Below, one piece after another: positions 1 through 5,821 of a stretch of DNA of 6,742 nucleotides. Within the stretch, counting starts at the first letter, position 1. Each line of letters begins with the position of its first letter. The position numbers and the translations under genes are program-made. Origin of the DNA: an uncultured Candidatus Saccharibacteria bacterium (lineage in GTDB: Bacteria; Patescibacteria; Saccharimonadia; Saccharimonadales; 2-12-FULL-41-12); NCBI GenBank assembly GCA_946478995.1, contig CAMLDK010000052.1, forward strand, positions 1-6,742. The letters run 5' to 3'. The notes below the pieces were generated by a model. The model made no database searches. It worked only from the letters and a program-made list of their open reading frames with translations, and was not told where the DNA came from.

Positions 1-565
1 AATTACCCGGAGCAATTATTATCAAATCTGCACTCCTTATGGAATCTTCAGCTTTCGGAGACAGTTTCGCTCCGGACGGATCAAGCCTGAAATCAGCTTT
101 CCTACCTTCTATTTTTGTATTGGCGATTTTATAGACCCCTTTTACTACTTTTGATTCATATTGCATTATTAGCTCAGGCTTATCATCGGTTACCGATATT
201 ATCTCCCCGTTCTTTATATCCAGAACGCTTTTAGCCTGGCCAATAGCTTTATAGAGATCGCCTGTATTTTTCTCGACAGCGCTTAAAAATAAATTGCCGA
301 AGCTATGGCCTTTAAGATCCCCCTCTCCGAAACGATAGGAAAACAACTTTTTAGAATTTTCGGACTCCGCAAAAGCTACCAGACATTGGCGTATATCACC
401 GACGGCTGACACGCCCTGTTCTTTCCGGAGTCTGCCTGTTGAGCCGCCATCATCCGCCATAGAAACCACCGCGCTTACATCAAAATCATTTTTCAAACTG
501 GAAATTAAGACACCGCTGCCATTGCCTCCGCCGATAATTACAACTTTTTGCTTAGGATAGCTCAT
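1..565 (-). CDS. yvcK: YvcK/CofD-like protein (UDP-sugar-binding gluconeogenesis factor family), N-terminal part
   Basis: This gene starts at an ATG at 565 and runs off the left edge, so only about the first 188 residues are visible; the family is usually 310-340 residues. It begins with a strand and a glycine-rich turn (VVIIGGGNGSGVL, about residues 8-20). This is followed by MADDGGSTGRLRKE (about 35-48), GDIRQCLVAF (about 55-64) and GHSFGNLFLSA (about 84-94), which are the nucleotide-sugar-binding signatures of the YvcK/CofD fold. The visible part ends at IIIAPGN, where relatives usually carry GPGSLYTS. YvcK proteins bind UDP-GlcNAc in the cytoplasm and influence peptidoglycan synthesis and growth on gluconeogenic carbon sources. 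A true CofD (F420 synthesis) is less likely because the DDGGSTGRLR and GDIRQC motifs read as YvcK. The ATG overlaps the stop of the acetyltransferase gene upstream in an ATGA arrangement. Family assignment is strong; the exact role in this organism is inferred. Confidence 0.88.
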   Translation of the reverse strand, partial: MSYPKQKVVIIGGGNGSGVLISSLKNDFDVSAVVSMADDGGSTGRLRKEQGVSAVGDIRQCLVAFAESENSKKLFSYRFGEGDLKGHSFGNLFLSAVEKNTGDLYKAIGQAKSVLDIKNGEIISVTDDKPELIMQYESKVVKGVYKIANTKIEGRKADFRLDPSGAKLSPKAEDSIRSADLIIIAPGN

Positions 566-1089
566 AGCTTTTTGCCCATTATTACCCGGCCTTCGGCACG
601 GCCTAGCTCTTCATATCCAAAAGACCTATACGCCTTGCCGGCTATAAGATTTTTTTCATCATAATCCAACCAGATGTATTCATCGGATAAAACGTTTTTT
701 ACGTCCTCATGGCTGGCATTCATGAGCGGCTTTGATAGGCCCTTGCCCAAATAACCCTCGTAAAGCCTTATGCCGAATGTAATCGTGTATTTAGGGTCAA
801 TGTTCGGATTAGTTCTTTCACCGAACCATATGACGCCTGCAAGATCACCGTTTTTGCCCATGAGCAGGTAGATTATGCGTTTTTTAGCCGCCCATACCTG
901 ATAAGATTGCCTGTCTTTGAATCTTCCCTCCGTATCCTCATGACCCTCGAACTTCATGATGTGCTGTTGTCTTGATTTGCTGATGATCTGATCGACTATT
1001 TCAACATCCAGCTTATCTGCCTCGATCTTAAATAACTTGAGGTCATGCCGGGTAAGAGGATCTTCATCCTTAAGGACAATCTTTTCCAT
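562..1089 (-). CDS. GNAT-family N-acetyltransferase
   Basis: A 175-residue protein with the core of a GCN5-related acetyltransferase, a cytoplasmic enzyme class that moves an acetyl group from acetyl-CoA to an amine. The sequence shows a strand-turn-strand around residues 72-92 (IIYLLMGKNGDLAGVIWFG). The acetyl-CoA-binding motif A follows at about 103-122, with the pyrophosphate loop GYLGKG at 112-117. Motif B lies near 146-164 (NLIAGKAYRSFGYEELGR), the usual place for the late Asn/Tyr and the aromatic strand. Residues 1-70 are charged and less typical, so the substrate cannot be predicted; small-molecule, antibiotic and protein N-terminal acetylation are all possible. The ATG start lies 3 bases after the stop of the GH1 gene, and the stop overlaps the yvcK start (ATGA), so translational coupling is likely. 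No strong ribosome binding site is visible; there is only a GGA about 10 bases upstream. Confidence 0.82.
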   Translation of the reverse strand: MEKIVLKDEDPLTRHDLKLFKIEADKLDVEIVDQIISKSRQQHIMKFEGHEDTEGRFKDRQSYQVWAAKKRIIYLLMGKNGDLAGVIWFGERTNPNIDPKYTITFGIRLYEGYLGKGLSKPLMNASHEDVKNVLSDEYIWLDYDEKNLIAGKAYRSFGYEELGRAEGRVIMGKKL

Positions 1090-1092
1090 AAT

Positions 1093-2358
1093 TTATTCCA
1101 GTTTAGCTATCCAATCCTTTAACCACTTGGCGCTTGGTCTTATAGTCCTTTTCATGTCTTTTTCCCTGTCCACCTTTATGAGGCCGAACCTGGGCCACCA
1201 GCCATAGGCCCATTCAAAATTATCCAGAAGACTCCAGTGCATATAACCCCTTAGGTCGACACCTTCGCTTAGCGCCCTTTCCATGGCAACGATATTTTCC
1301 TGTATCCACCATCTTCTTTGTTCGTCTGACGCATCGGCTATGCCTGTCTCGCTGATAAATATCGGCTTTTTAAATTTGCTCCAGGTTCTAAGAACTATAG
1401 GATAAAGACCTTCAGGTTCGGCGTACCAGCCCAAGTCAGTGGAGGGTATGGACGGGTTATCTCTCTTACCCAAGCCCGTGTAATAGTCGCTAAAATAATA
1501 ATTAAGACCAATAAAATCCTGGTATTTGCGAATCCTTCTTAGAAACCACCAATTCCAGAAATAACGCATTATTCTTGTTGAGAAGGTATCCAGCATACTT
1601 CGAGGATGCTTTGCCTGGATATTCGCCAAGATTGAAGCCGCGCCTATCTGAACCGAAGGCTTGCGCTTCTTGATGATTGAATATGCTCTTTTGTGGGCCT
1701 GTTTCAGATTCCATAGGACGCGCAGATAAGCCACGACGCTTTTCTTCTGCGGCGGCCATTCGCCAAGGAAATAACTGAAAATGGCGTAGTTGGTAGGCTC
1801 ATTGATAGTTAAAACATATGTCACTTCATCTAATAATTCTTCTGATACTTTTTTAACAAAGCGGTCAAAATATTTTATATTGGCTTTTTTTTCAAATCCG
1901 CCCTTTTCCTCGAACCATACTGGCAGCGTCCAGTGCCACAAATTTAAAAACGGTTCAATCTTGCGCTTGCGCAGCTCGGATATATAGGTTTTGTAATGCT
2001 TGATCTCCTCTTTGTCCCATTTGCCTTCCTCCGGCTCGATCCGGGACCATTCTATGGAAAAACGAAAAGAATTAAAATTCAGTTCTTTTAACAAATCGAA
2101 GTCTTCTTTGTATCTTCTGTAATGGTCTACACCCTGCCCGGAAACATAATTGCCTGGCTCTTCAGCGAAAATCTTTGCCTTGTCCCAAGTCGGCAGCCAG
2201 CCCAAGCGTATGTGGGCCGTCTGAGCCAGTCTGGAGGCGTTTTCCAGCTCCCAAACAGTCCACTGATTATGATTGCCTCCCTCTACCTGGTGCGCGGAAG
2301 TACTTGCACCCCAAAAAAAATGCCGCGGAAATATATCGCTGTTTTTTTCTTCTTTCAC
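1093..2358 (-). CDS. Glycoside hydrolase family 1 beta-glycosidase (beta-glucosidase-like)
   Basis: A 421-residue (beta/alpha)8-barrel retaining glycosidase that should release terminal beta-linked glucose, galactose or related sugars from small oligosaccharides. With no signal peptide it is probably cytoplasmic. The GH1 landmarks appear in order: FFWGASTSAHQVEGG (14-28, with sugar-binding Gln24), FRFSIEWSRIEPEEG (98-112), LNLWHWTLPVWF (138-149, His142), TINEP (184-188, acid/base Glu187 with Asn186), LNYY (285-288), ISETG (335-339, nucleophile Glu337) and HWSLLDNFEWAYGW (374-387, with Glu382 and Trp383 at the -1 site). The nucleophile motif is usually [IV]TENG, so Ser336 and Thr338 are variants. 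The HWxLP and ENGIAD-like stretches recall archaeal-type GH1 enzymes. Length is slightly below the usual 440-480. The start is GTG at 2358, about 10 residues before the first conserved strand, as in relatives; no ATG fits. It begins 11 bases after the alkD-like stop. Exact substrate is unknown. Confidence 0.93.
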   Translation of the reverse strand: MKEEKNSDIFPRHFFWGASTSAHQVEGGNHNQWTVWELENASRLAQTAHIRLGWLPTWDKAKIFAEEPGNYVSGQGVDHYRRYKEDFDLLKELNFNSFRFSIEWSRIEPEEGKWDKEEIKHYKTYISELRKRKIEPFLNLWHWTLPVWFEEKGGFEKKANIKYFDRFVKKVSEELLDEVTYVLTINEPTNYAIFSYFLGEWPPQKKSVVAYLRVLWNLKQAHKRAYSIIKKRKPSVQIGAASILANIQAKHPRSMLDTFSTRIMRYFWNWWFLRRIRKYQDFIGLNYYFSDYYTGLGKRDNPSIPSTDLGWYAEPEGLYPIVLRTWSKFKKPIFISETGIADASDEQRRWWIQENIVAMERALSEGVDLRGYMHWSLLDNFEWAYGWWPRFGLIKVDREKDMKRTIRPSAKWLKDWIAKLE

Positions 2359-2368
2359 TACTTTAGTT

Positions 2369-2374
2369 ATTATA
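2369..2374 (-). promoter_or_regulatory. Candidate internal -10 box (TATAAT) before the GH1 gene
   Basis: A perfect TATAAT is read on the minus strand at 2374-2369, overlapping the final codons of the DNA repair gene (TTA TAA) and lying 10 bases before the GTG start of the GH1 gene. The predicted transcription start would leave a leader of only about 3-4 bases. The hexamer 17 bases upstream is TTCGCT, which is a poor -35 (3 of 6). It could be an internal promoter that lets the glycosidase be made separately from the operon, or simply AT-rich chance around a stop codon. Confidence 0.35.
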
Positions 2375-3110
2375 ACTGTTTTGGTTTTGCGAGCGAACTA
2401 TATCTTAATTTCAAGTAATACTGCCTCTTTTCTTCTGGCAGCCTTTCTATGGCATAACGCAAAGCCGTACGCGGCATTTCCCGAGAGTATTTATCTAGAA
2501 AATTAATCAGAACTTCCTCATCGCACCGCTTGCCAACTTCCCTGAGCATCCAGCCGACCGATTTTTGAATCAAATCGTGCTTATCAAAAAGTAAAATTTC
2601 AGCTATATCTAGCGTGGTACCGGGCTCGCCTTGTTTTATATAAGAAAACGTAGAGACCATAGCGGCCCGCCGCTGCCATAAGTTTCCGCTGCGGGCGAGC
2701 TCATATAATATTTGCCTGTCTTTACCTGATAAGTGGGCTCCGACTACATGCTCGCAAGTAACATCTACGATGTCCCAGTTATTGATCTTATTTGCCGCCG
2801 TGTTTCTGAGATACATATCAAATATTTTTTGCTTGTCGACGTCACCGGCTTTGGGGTATTTGTAGACTAATATTATCGCTCCGCCTAAGCGGTGTTCATG
2901 TATTGGGCTGTTCAAAAGTTTTTGTACTTCGCTAAGTGGCATGTCTTTAAAAAGCTTACAAATTTTGCGGGTATCCGGTACTTTTACGCCAATAAACTCA
3001 TCCCCTTCGCCATATTCCCCCGGACCGGCCTTAAAGAATCGCATCAATATTTCCCGGCTAGTCGGAACCGCGTATTTATAAAGCTCTGTCTTAAATTCTT
3101 CCGCCGTCAT
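2370..3110 (-). CDS. AlkD-like DNA alkylation repair protein (HEAT-repeat DNA glycosylase family)
   Basis: A 246-residue all-helical protein of the DNA alkylation repair family (Pfam DNA_alkylation_repair), cytoplasmic enzymes that remove bulky or positively charged alkylated bases such as 3- and 7-alkylpurines without flipping the base. Supporting motifs are GVKVPDTRKI (41-50), the helix pair around SPIHEHRLGGAIILVYKY (68-85), NNWDIVD (110-116), GNLWQRRAAMVSTF (142-155) and LIQKSVGWMLREVGKR (180-195). By comparison with Bacillus cereus AlkD, Trp112, Asp116, Arg148 and Trp187 sit where the cationic-base-binding aromatics, catalytic Asp and DNA-backbone Arg are expected, so it looks active. 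Length is normal for the family (about 210-250). The ATG at 3110 overlaps the deformylase stop as ATGA. Basic C-terminal residues (KLRYSSLAKPKQL) are plausible DNA contacts. Whether glycosylase activity is retained is inferred, since some relatives (AlkC/AlkD2 types) have lost it. Confidence 0.9.
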   Translation of the reverse strand: MTAEEFKTELYKYAVPTSREILMRFFKAGPGEYGEGDEFIGVKVPDTRKICKLFKDMPLSEVQKLLNSPIHEHRLGGAIILVYKYPKAGDVDKQKIFDMYLRNTAANKINNWDIVDVTCEHVVGAHLSGKDRQILYELARSGNLWQRRAAMVSTFSYIKQGEPGTTLDIAEILLFDKHDLIQKSVGWMLREVGKRCDEEVLINFLDKYSREMPRTALRYAIERLPEEKRQYYLKLRYSSLAKPKQL

Positions 3111-3646
3111 CTGTTCATACGCGCTAACTTTAAATATTCGCTATAAGTTATGTAAGTTTTCGTATCTTTGACTTTGTCTACGAAAAGAACACCGTTCAAG
3201 TGGTCGATTTCGTGCTGGATTATTTGCGCTGGCAAGCCTTCAAAAATTTTCTGTTGCTGATGGCCTTTTTCATCATAGTATTTTATTTCTACCTTTTTAT
3301 ATCTTGGCACTTTTGCGAACAAACCGCTTTTTAGAGGTCCGGCGCTGATACAGCCCTCCCATTGCTGAATTTTCCGGCCAAAAGATTTGGTGATATAAGG
3401 ATTTATGATTACAAGGTCAAACTCCGGAATATTTTTCCGGTGTTTGGTCGGCCTAACGCATATGACAGCTAACGCCCGCGGTTCTCCTATTTGAGGGGCG
3501 GCCAAGCCCACTCCCATTTTCTTCGACACAATAAAGTTCCGCATTTGGGTTATCAAATCTGCGGTTTTCTGAGATTTTATATCCTTTAAGGCTAGTTCTT
3601 CCGCTTTTTGGCGAAGGATCGGATTGCCGAATTCAGTTACTTTCAT
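3107..3646 (-). CDS. def: Peptide deformylase
   Basis: A 179-residue peptide deformylase, the Fe2+/Zn2+ enzyme that removes the formyl group from the N-terminal methionine of new proteins at the ribosome. All three family motifs are present: GVGLAAPQIG (45-54, with Gln52), EGCIS (98-102, metal ligand Cys100, usually EGCLS) and QHEIDHLNG (144-152, ligands His145 and His149, catalytic Glu146). The N-terminal pattern of hydrophobic helix before GxGLAAPQ is also typical (FGNPILRQKAEEL, 6-18). After the HEIDH helix the C-terminus carries about 30 residues, as in the common bacterial form. The ATG at 3646 overlaps the stop of the MBL-fold gene (ATGA) and its own stop overlaps the next start, so it sits in the middle of a tightly coupled operon. 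The usual partner fmt is not in the window. Confidence 0.97.
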   Translation of the reverse strand: MKVTEFGNPILRQKAEELALKDIKSQKTADLITQMRNFIVSKKMGVGLAAPQIGEPRALAVICVRPTKHRKNIPEFDLVIINPYITKSFGRKIQQWEGCISAGPLKSGLFAKVPRYKKVEIKYYDEKGHQQQKIFEGLPAQIIQHEIDHLNGVLFVDKVKDTKTYITYSEYLKLARMNR

Positions 3647-4272
3647 TGGAGTTCGACGGATTGACCGGCTTCTAATGCGATTAATTCAAAAGGTTGCTTA
3701 TAGCGTTCGATAAGTCTGCTATAAAAATCCGGGTTGGCACCAAAACTATCATAATGTATGGCTATCGCCTTTTCGGCAGATACCTGGCGCCCAAAACTAA
3801 AGGCGTCTTTAGGCGATACATCCGGGCCGGTTATCGGCAGGGCCAGATATTTTACGCTAAGTCCCTCCAACTCAATGCCATCACCAGGGTGGAAAAAAGT
3901 ACCATTTATCAAATATCCTGTATTCTGCGGCCCGGCGCTGCCGTCCGGCATCAGGCAGTGCGGTAATTCTACGGCCTTTATCTCAAAGCTGCCTATTTTC
4001 TCGGTGTCGCCATGGTTTATTATATTCGGTTTGCCGCTCATTTGCTTCGCCGTGCTTTCATTGGCATAAACCGGAATCAAGAAAGAATATTTGTCCGCTT
4101 CATCTTTATCAAAATGATCAGCGTGCTCGTGCGTGAAGAAGATAGCATCCAGTTTGCCTAATTTATCGATGCTTCGTTTCTGGCCGAAAGGTACGGCTCC
4201 AGGATCTATTAAGATCCGGCTATTTTCTAACTCTATAAGCAAGCAGCTCTGCTCAAACTTTGTTATCTTCAT
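3643..4272 (-). CDS. MBL-fold metal-dependent hydrolase (UlaG-like / UPF0173-type)
   Basis: A 209-residue metallo-beta-lactamase-fold protein, a metal-dependent phosphodiesterase/lactonase-type hydrolase. It opens with the short alternating strands typical of the Lactamase_B_3 group (MKITKFEQSCLLIELENSRILIDPG). The two-metal site is complete: THEHADHFD (47-55; His48, His50, Asp52, His53), His105 in ELPHC, Asp131 in FHPGDG and His173 in AIHYD. With all ligands present it is probably active. The family includes UlaG (L-ascorbate-6-phosphate lactonase) and many uncharacterised proteins; nothing here points to ascorbate use, so the substrate is unknown. It is the first gene after a gap of about 50 bases and so probably the first gene of an operon that continues into def. 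No Shine-Dalgarno sequence precedes the ATG; a -10-like box ends only 6 bases upstream, which suggests a leaderless mRNA. Confidence 0.9.
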   Translation of the reverse strand: MKITKFEQSCLLIELENSRILIDPGAVPFGQKRSIDKLGKLDAIFFTHEHADHFDKDEADKYSFLIPVYANESTAKQMSGKPNIINHGDTEKIGSFEIKAVELPHCLMPDGSAGPQNTGYLINGTFFHPGDGIELEGLSVKYLALPITGPDVSPKDAFSFGRQVSAEKAIAIHYDSFGANPDFYSRLIERYKQPFELIALEAGQSVELQ

Positions 4273-4278
4273 ATCTTT

Positions 4279-4287
4279 ATAATATCA
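4279..4287 (-). promoter_or_regulatory. Candidate extended -10 promoter for the MBL-fold/def operon
   Basis: On the minus strand 4287-4279 reads TGATATTAT, which is an extended -10 element: TG, one base, then TATTAT (5 of 6 to TATAAT). The hexamer ends 6 bases before the ATG at 4272. A transcript starting the usual 6-7 bases after the box would begin at or next to the A of the ATG, giving a leaderless mRNA. No good -35 is seen 16-18 bases upstream, which an extended -10 can tolerate. The box sits in the 53-base gap between the riboflavin kinase and MBL-fold genes. Confidence 0.5.
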
Positions 4288-4325
4288 AGTTTTGGGCGCA
4301 AGCCTTAGGCGGCGATGACGGATAT

Positions 4326-4697
4326 TTAGTCATTATTTTCTTTGAACCAATCTCGAGCTGTTTGTTCGTCTATTTTGATCTGCCTGGCAGCTTCATCCAG
4401 GCTTGAAAATTCATGGACATCTCTTATCTTATGAATAAGTTCAATGGATATTTCCCGGCCGTATAAATCCATCTTTGGAAAATCCAATATATGGCATTCG
4501 ATAAGATCTTTTTTATCCTGGGGTATGTAAAATAAGACATTTAGGTCTTTTAAATTGTTCTGGTCGCTTGGGTCTAAGTCGGCAAAACCTGCATATATAC
4601 CCGGTTTTATATTGTGGTCCACATGCAAATTAGCCGTCGGAAAACCTATTCGCGTGCCTTCTCTTTTGCCTCTTATAACTTTGCCGACAAATCTCAT
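4326..4697 (-). CDS. Stand-alone riboflavin kinase (flavokinase domain only)
   Basis: A riboflavin kinase domain of 123-125 residues, which phosphorylates riboflavin with ATP to make FMN in the cytoplasm. Using the longer numbering, signatures are GKVIRGKREGTRIGFPTANL (7-26), with the PTAN motif at 22-25 that binds Mg-ATP; PGIYAGF (34-40); ECHILDF (69-75, where Glu69 matches the catalytic base); and DLYGREISIELIHKIRDVHEF (79-99). The usual bacterial RibF is a two-domain enzyme of about 300 residues with an N-terminal FMN adenylyltransferase; that domain is absent here. The segment at 56-66 (VLFYIPQDKKD) replaces the usual GxANIGxRPT stretch, so this is a divergent version. Two starts are possible: TTG at 4703, overlapping the transporter stop, or ATG at 4697, two bases after it; I chose the ATG. 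The next gene upstream is an EamA transporter, which suggests coupled flavin uptake and trapping. Confidence 0.88.
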   Translation of the reverse strand: MRFVGKVIRGKREGTRIGFPTANLHVDHNIKPGIYAGFADLDPSDQNNLKDLNVLFYIPQDKKDLIECHILDFPKMDLYGREISIELIHKIRDVHEFSSLDEAARQIKIDEQTARDWFKENND

Positions 4698-4699
4698 AA

Positions 4700-5572
4700 T
4701 CAACCGTATATATTTAATATTACCAGCGCGAACACCACAATAACCGCGCCGATTCGCTTATGCAGAGAAAGTATTTCCTTATCAAAAATCCTGCTCAATA
4801 AAGCGGCGGCTAGCGGCTCCGCTGACGCTATGGAAATAATGATTACCACGCTGCCGACTAATGTTCCGCCCACTATAAAAGATAATGATCCCAGCGTGAC
4901 GATCAAGCCGGCTAACAATGCTCTTTTATGCTTCAGCGATTTCGATATAGCTTCAACTTTGCGCTCACTGGCAGCCACAAGCAACAGGGCAAAAATAAAA
5001 ATACTTATATTGCCCACGACATATAAAGTCTGCCACGAAGCTTCATCTACTATGCTATTTAATACGACATTGCCTATTCCCCACAGCACTCCTGACAATA
5101 AAGCCATTTTTTTATCAAAGCTTAGGTCAAATAGCTTTGTTTTCTTCTGTCCTTCATAAGCCACCAGGAAAACACCCGCTACTATCAATATTATCGAAAC
5201 AATCTGCGCAAGCTTGAAGCTCTGGCCTAAAAATATGGCCGAAAGGACCACTAGATAAAGCGGATATATACTTTGAAGAGGTACGACTACTCCTGTAGGT
5301 CCTTTTGATAAAGCTTTAATAAAAGCTAGGAATGCCAACGAAAAAATTGCGCTTGCAAGTACCGCCAGAGATATATGCTTCCAGTTATCCAGAGCAGTAT
5401 CGGCAAAGAGCAATACAAGAATTGCCAGCGGTAAAGATACCGACTGTACGGCAAAATTAACCTGGAAACTGCTGAAGCCCCGGCGGCTGCTTTCTCCCAG
5501 AAGCCATGCTCCGCTTCCCCATAGGATCAGGGTGACTACTCCGAAAAAACTGGAAGTTAATACTTCATTCAC
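4700..5572 (-). CDS. EamA/DMT-family ten-helix transporter (possible riboflavin or other small-metabolite transporter)
   Basis: A 290-residue inner-membrane protein made of two EamA repeats of five helices each. Hydrophobic segments lie at about 8-26, 38-56, 67-87, 92-115, 121-138, 156-174, 182-201, 218-234, 238-262 and 272-288. The repeat signatures are PLQSIYPLYLVVLSAIFLGQ (98-117) in the first half and IASAEPLAAALLSRIFDKE (248-266) in the second, each with the conserved Pro followed by a short loop ending in an acidic or amide residue. Both termini are probably cytoplasmic. Substrates in this superfamily range from amino acids and nucleotide sugars to vitamins. The stop touches the riboflavin kinase start, so flavin uptake (as in EamA-type RibN) is a reasonable guess but is inference only. 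The start is GTG at 5572, since an in-frame TAA lies two codons upstream. A -10-like TATCAT ends 6 bases before it; the spacer from the small upstream gene is 15 bases. Confidence 0.9.
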   Translation of the reverse strand: MNEVLTSSFFGVVTLILWGSGAWLLGESSRRGFSSFQVNFAVQSVSLPLAILVLLFADTALDNWKHISLAVLASAIFSLAFLAFIKALSKGPTGVVVPLQSIYPLYLVVLSAIFLGQSFKLAQIVSIILIVAGVFLVAYEGQKKTKLFDLSFDKKMALLSGVLWGIGNVVLNSIVDEASWQTLYVVGNISIFIFALLLVAASERKVEAISKSLKHKRALLAGLIVTLGSLSFIVGGTLVGSVVIIISIASAEPLAAALLSRIFDKEILSLHKRIGAVIVVFALVILNIYG

Positions 5573-5578
5573 CGTTTA

Positions 5579-5584
5579 ATGATA
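5579..5584 (-). promoter_or_regulatory. Candidate -10 box (TATCAT) 6 bases before the transporter GTG
   Basis: The minus strand reads TATCAT at 5584-5579 (5 of 6 to TATAAT), followed by exactly 6 bases and the GTG start of the transporter. This matches the spacing of the boxes before the small protein and the MBL-fold gene. The spacer from the previous stop is only 15 bases, so it may be an internal promoter giving a leaderless transcript, or chance. Confidence 0.3.
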
Positions 5585-5587
5585 CAA

Positions 5588-5815
5588 CTATTTCTTTTTT
5601 GTACGTCTGTTTTTGGCATATCTTCTACCAAGTTCGCCCAAGCCCGCCTGGCCTATGTTAAACGCTCCGTAAGCAGCAAGTGCGGCGGCAACAGCAGGAG
5701 AAACCAGAACCGATCCAGCTAAAGCCGCGGCTCCCACAGCCGCATTGAAGTTACGGTACCAGCGACTACCTTTCTCCAGTCCGCCTTCTCCGCTAAATTT
5801 TACTTTTTCTGCCAT
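5588..5815 (-). CDS. Small Ala/Gly-rich, probably membrane-associated protein of unknown function
   Basis: I do not recognise this 75-residue protein. It has three parts. Residues 1-22 are polar with a Gly-rich stretch (FSGEGGLEKGSRWYRN). Residues 24-58 are almost wholly Ala, Gly, Val and Leu (for example AAVGAAALAGSVLVSPAVAA) with a Ser-Pro break near 39-40, which could form a helical hairpin or one long membrane segment. The tail at 64-75 is strongly basic (RRYAKNRRTKKK). By the positive-inside rule the tail should stay in the cytoplasm, or it could bind nucleic acid or lipid head groups. There is no lipobox or signal-peptidase site. It is the first gene after a 47-base gap with a perfect TATAAT, and it precedes the EamA transporter by 15 bases, so it is probably expressed as part of that operon. 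Its reading is supported by position, start context and composition; function is unknown. Confidence 0.7.
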   Translation of the reverse strand: MAEKVKFSGEGGLEKGSRWYRNFNAAVGAAALAGSVLVSPAVAAALAAYGAFNIGQAGLGELGRRYAKNRRTKKK

Positions 5816-5821
5816 AACAAC

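Noticed and set aside
2310..2350. Runs of eight and seven identical bases near the start of the GH1 gene, considered as programmed slippage sites
   Set aside because: The frame is intact through all GH1 motifs with no alternative frame product of interest; the runs simply encode Phe-Phe and Lys codons.
3758..4069. Plus-strand open frames opposite the MBL-fold gene
   Set aside because: The minus strand encodes all metal ligands of an MBL-fold protein; the plus frames show no motifs.
4288..4325. GCCTAAGGC in the gap after the riboflavin kinase, considered as a terminator or riboswitch remnant
   Set aside because: The stem is only 3 base pairs, there is no T-run, and the gap is far too short for an FMN riboswitch.
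4614..5159. Open frame of 181 codons on the plus strand opposite the transporter and riboflavin kinase genes
   Set aside because: It overlaps two well-supported minus-strand genes, has no recognisable domain and is low-complexity Ser/Thr/Leu sequence, as expected for an antisense shadow.
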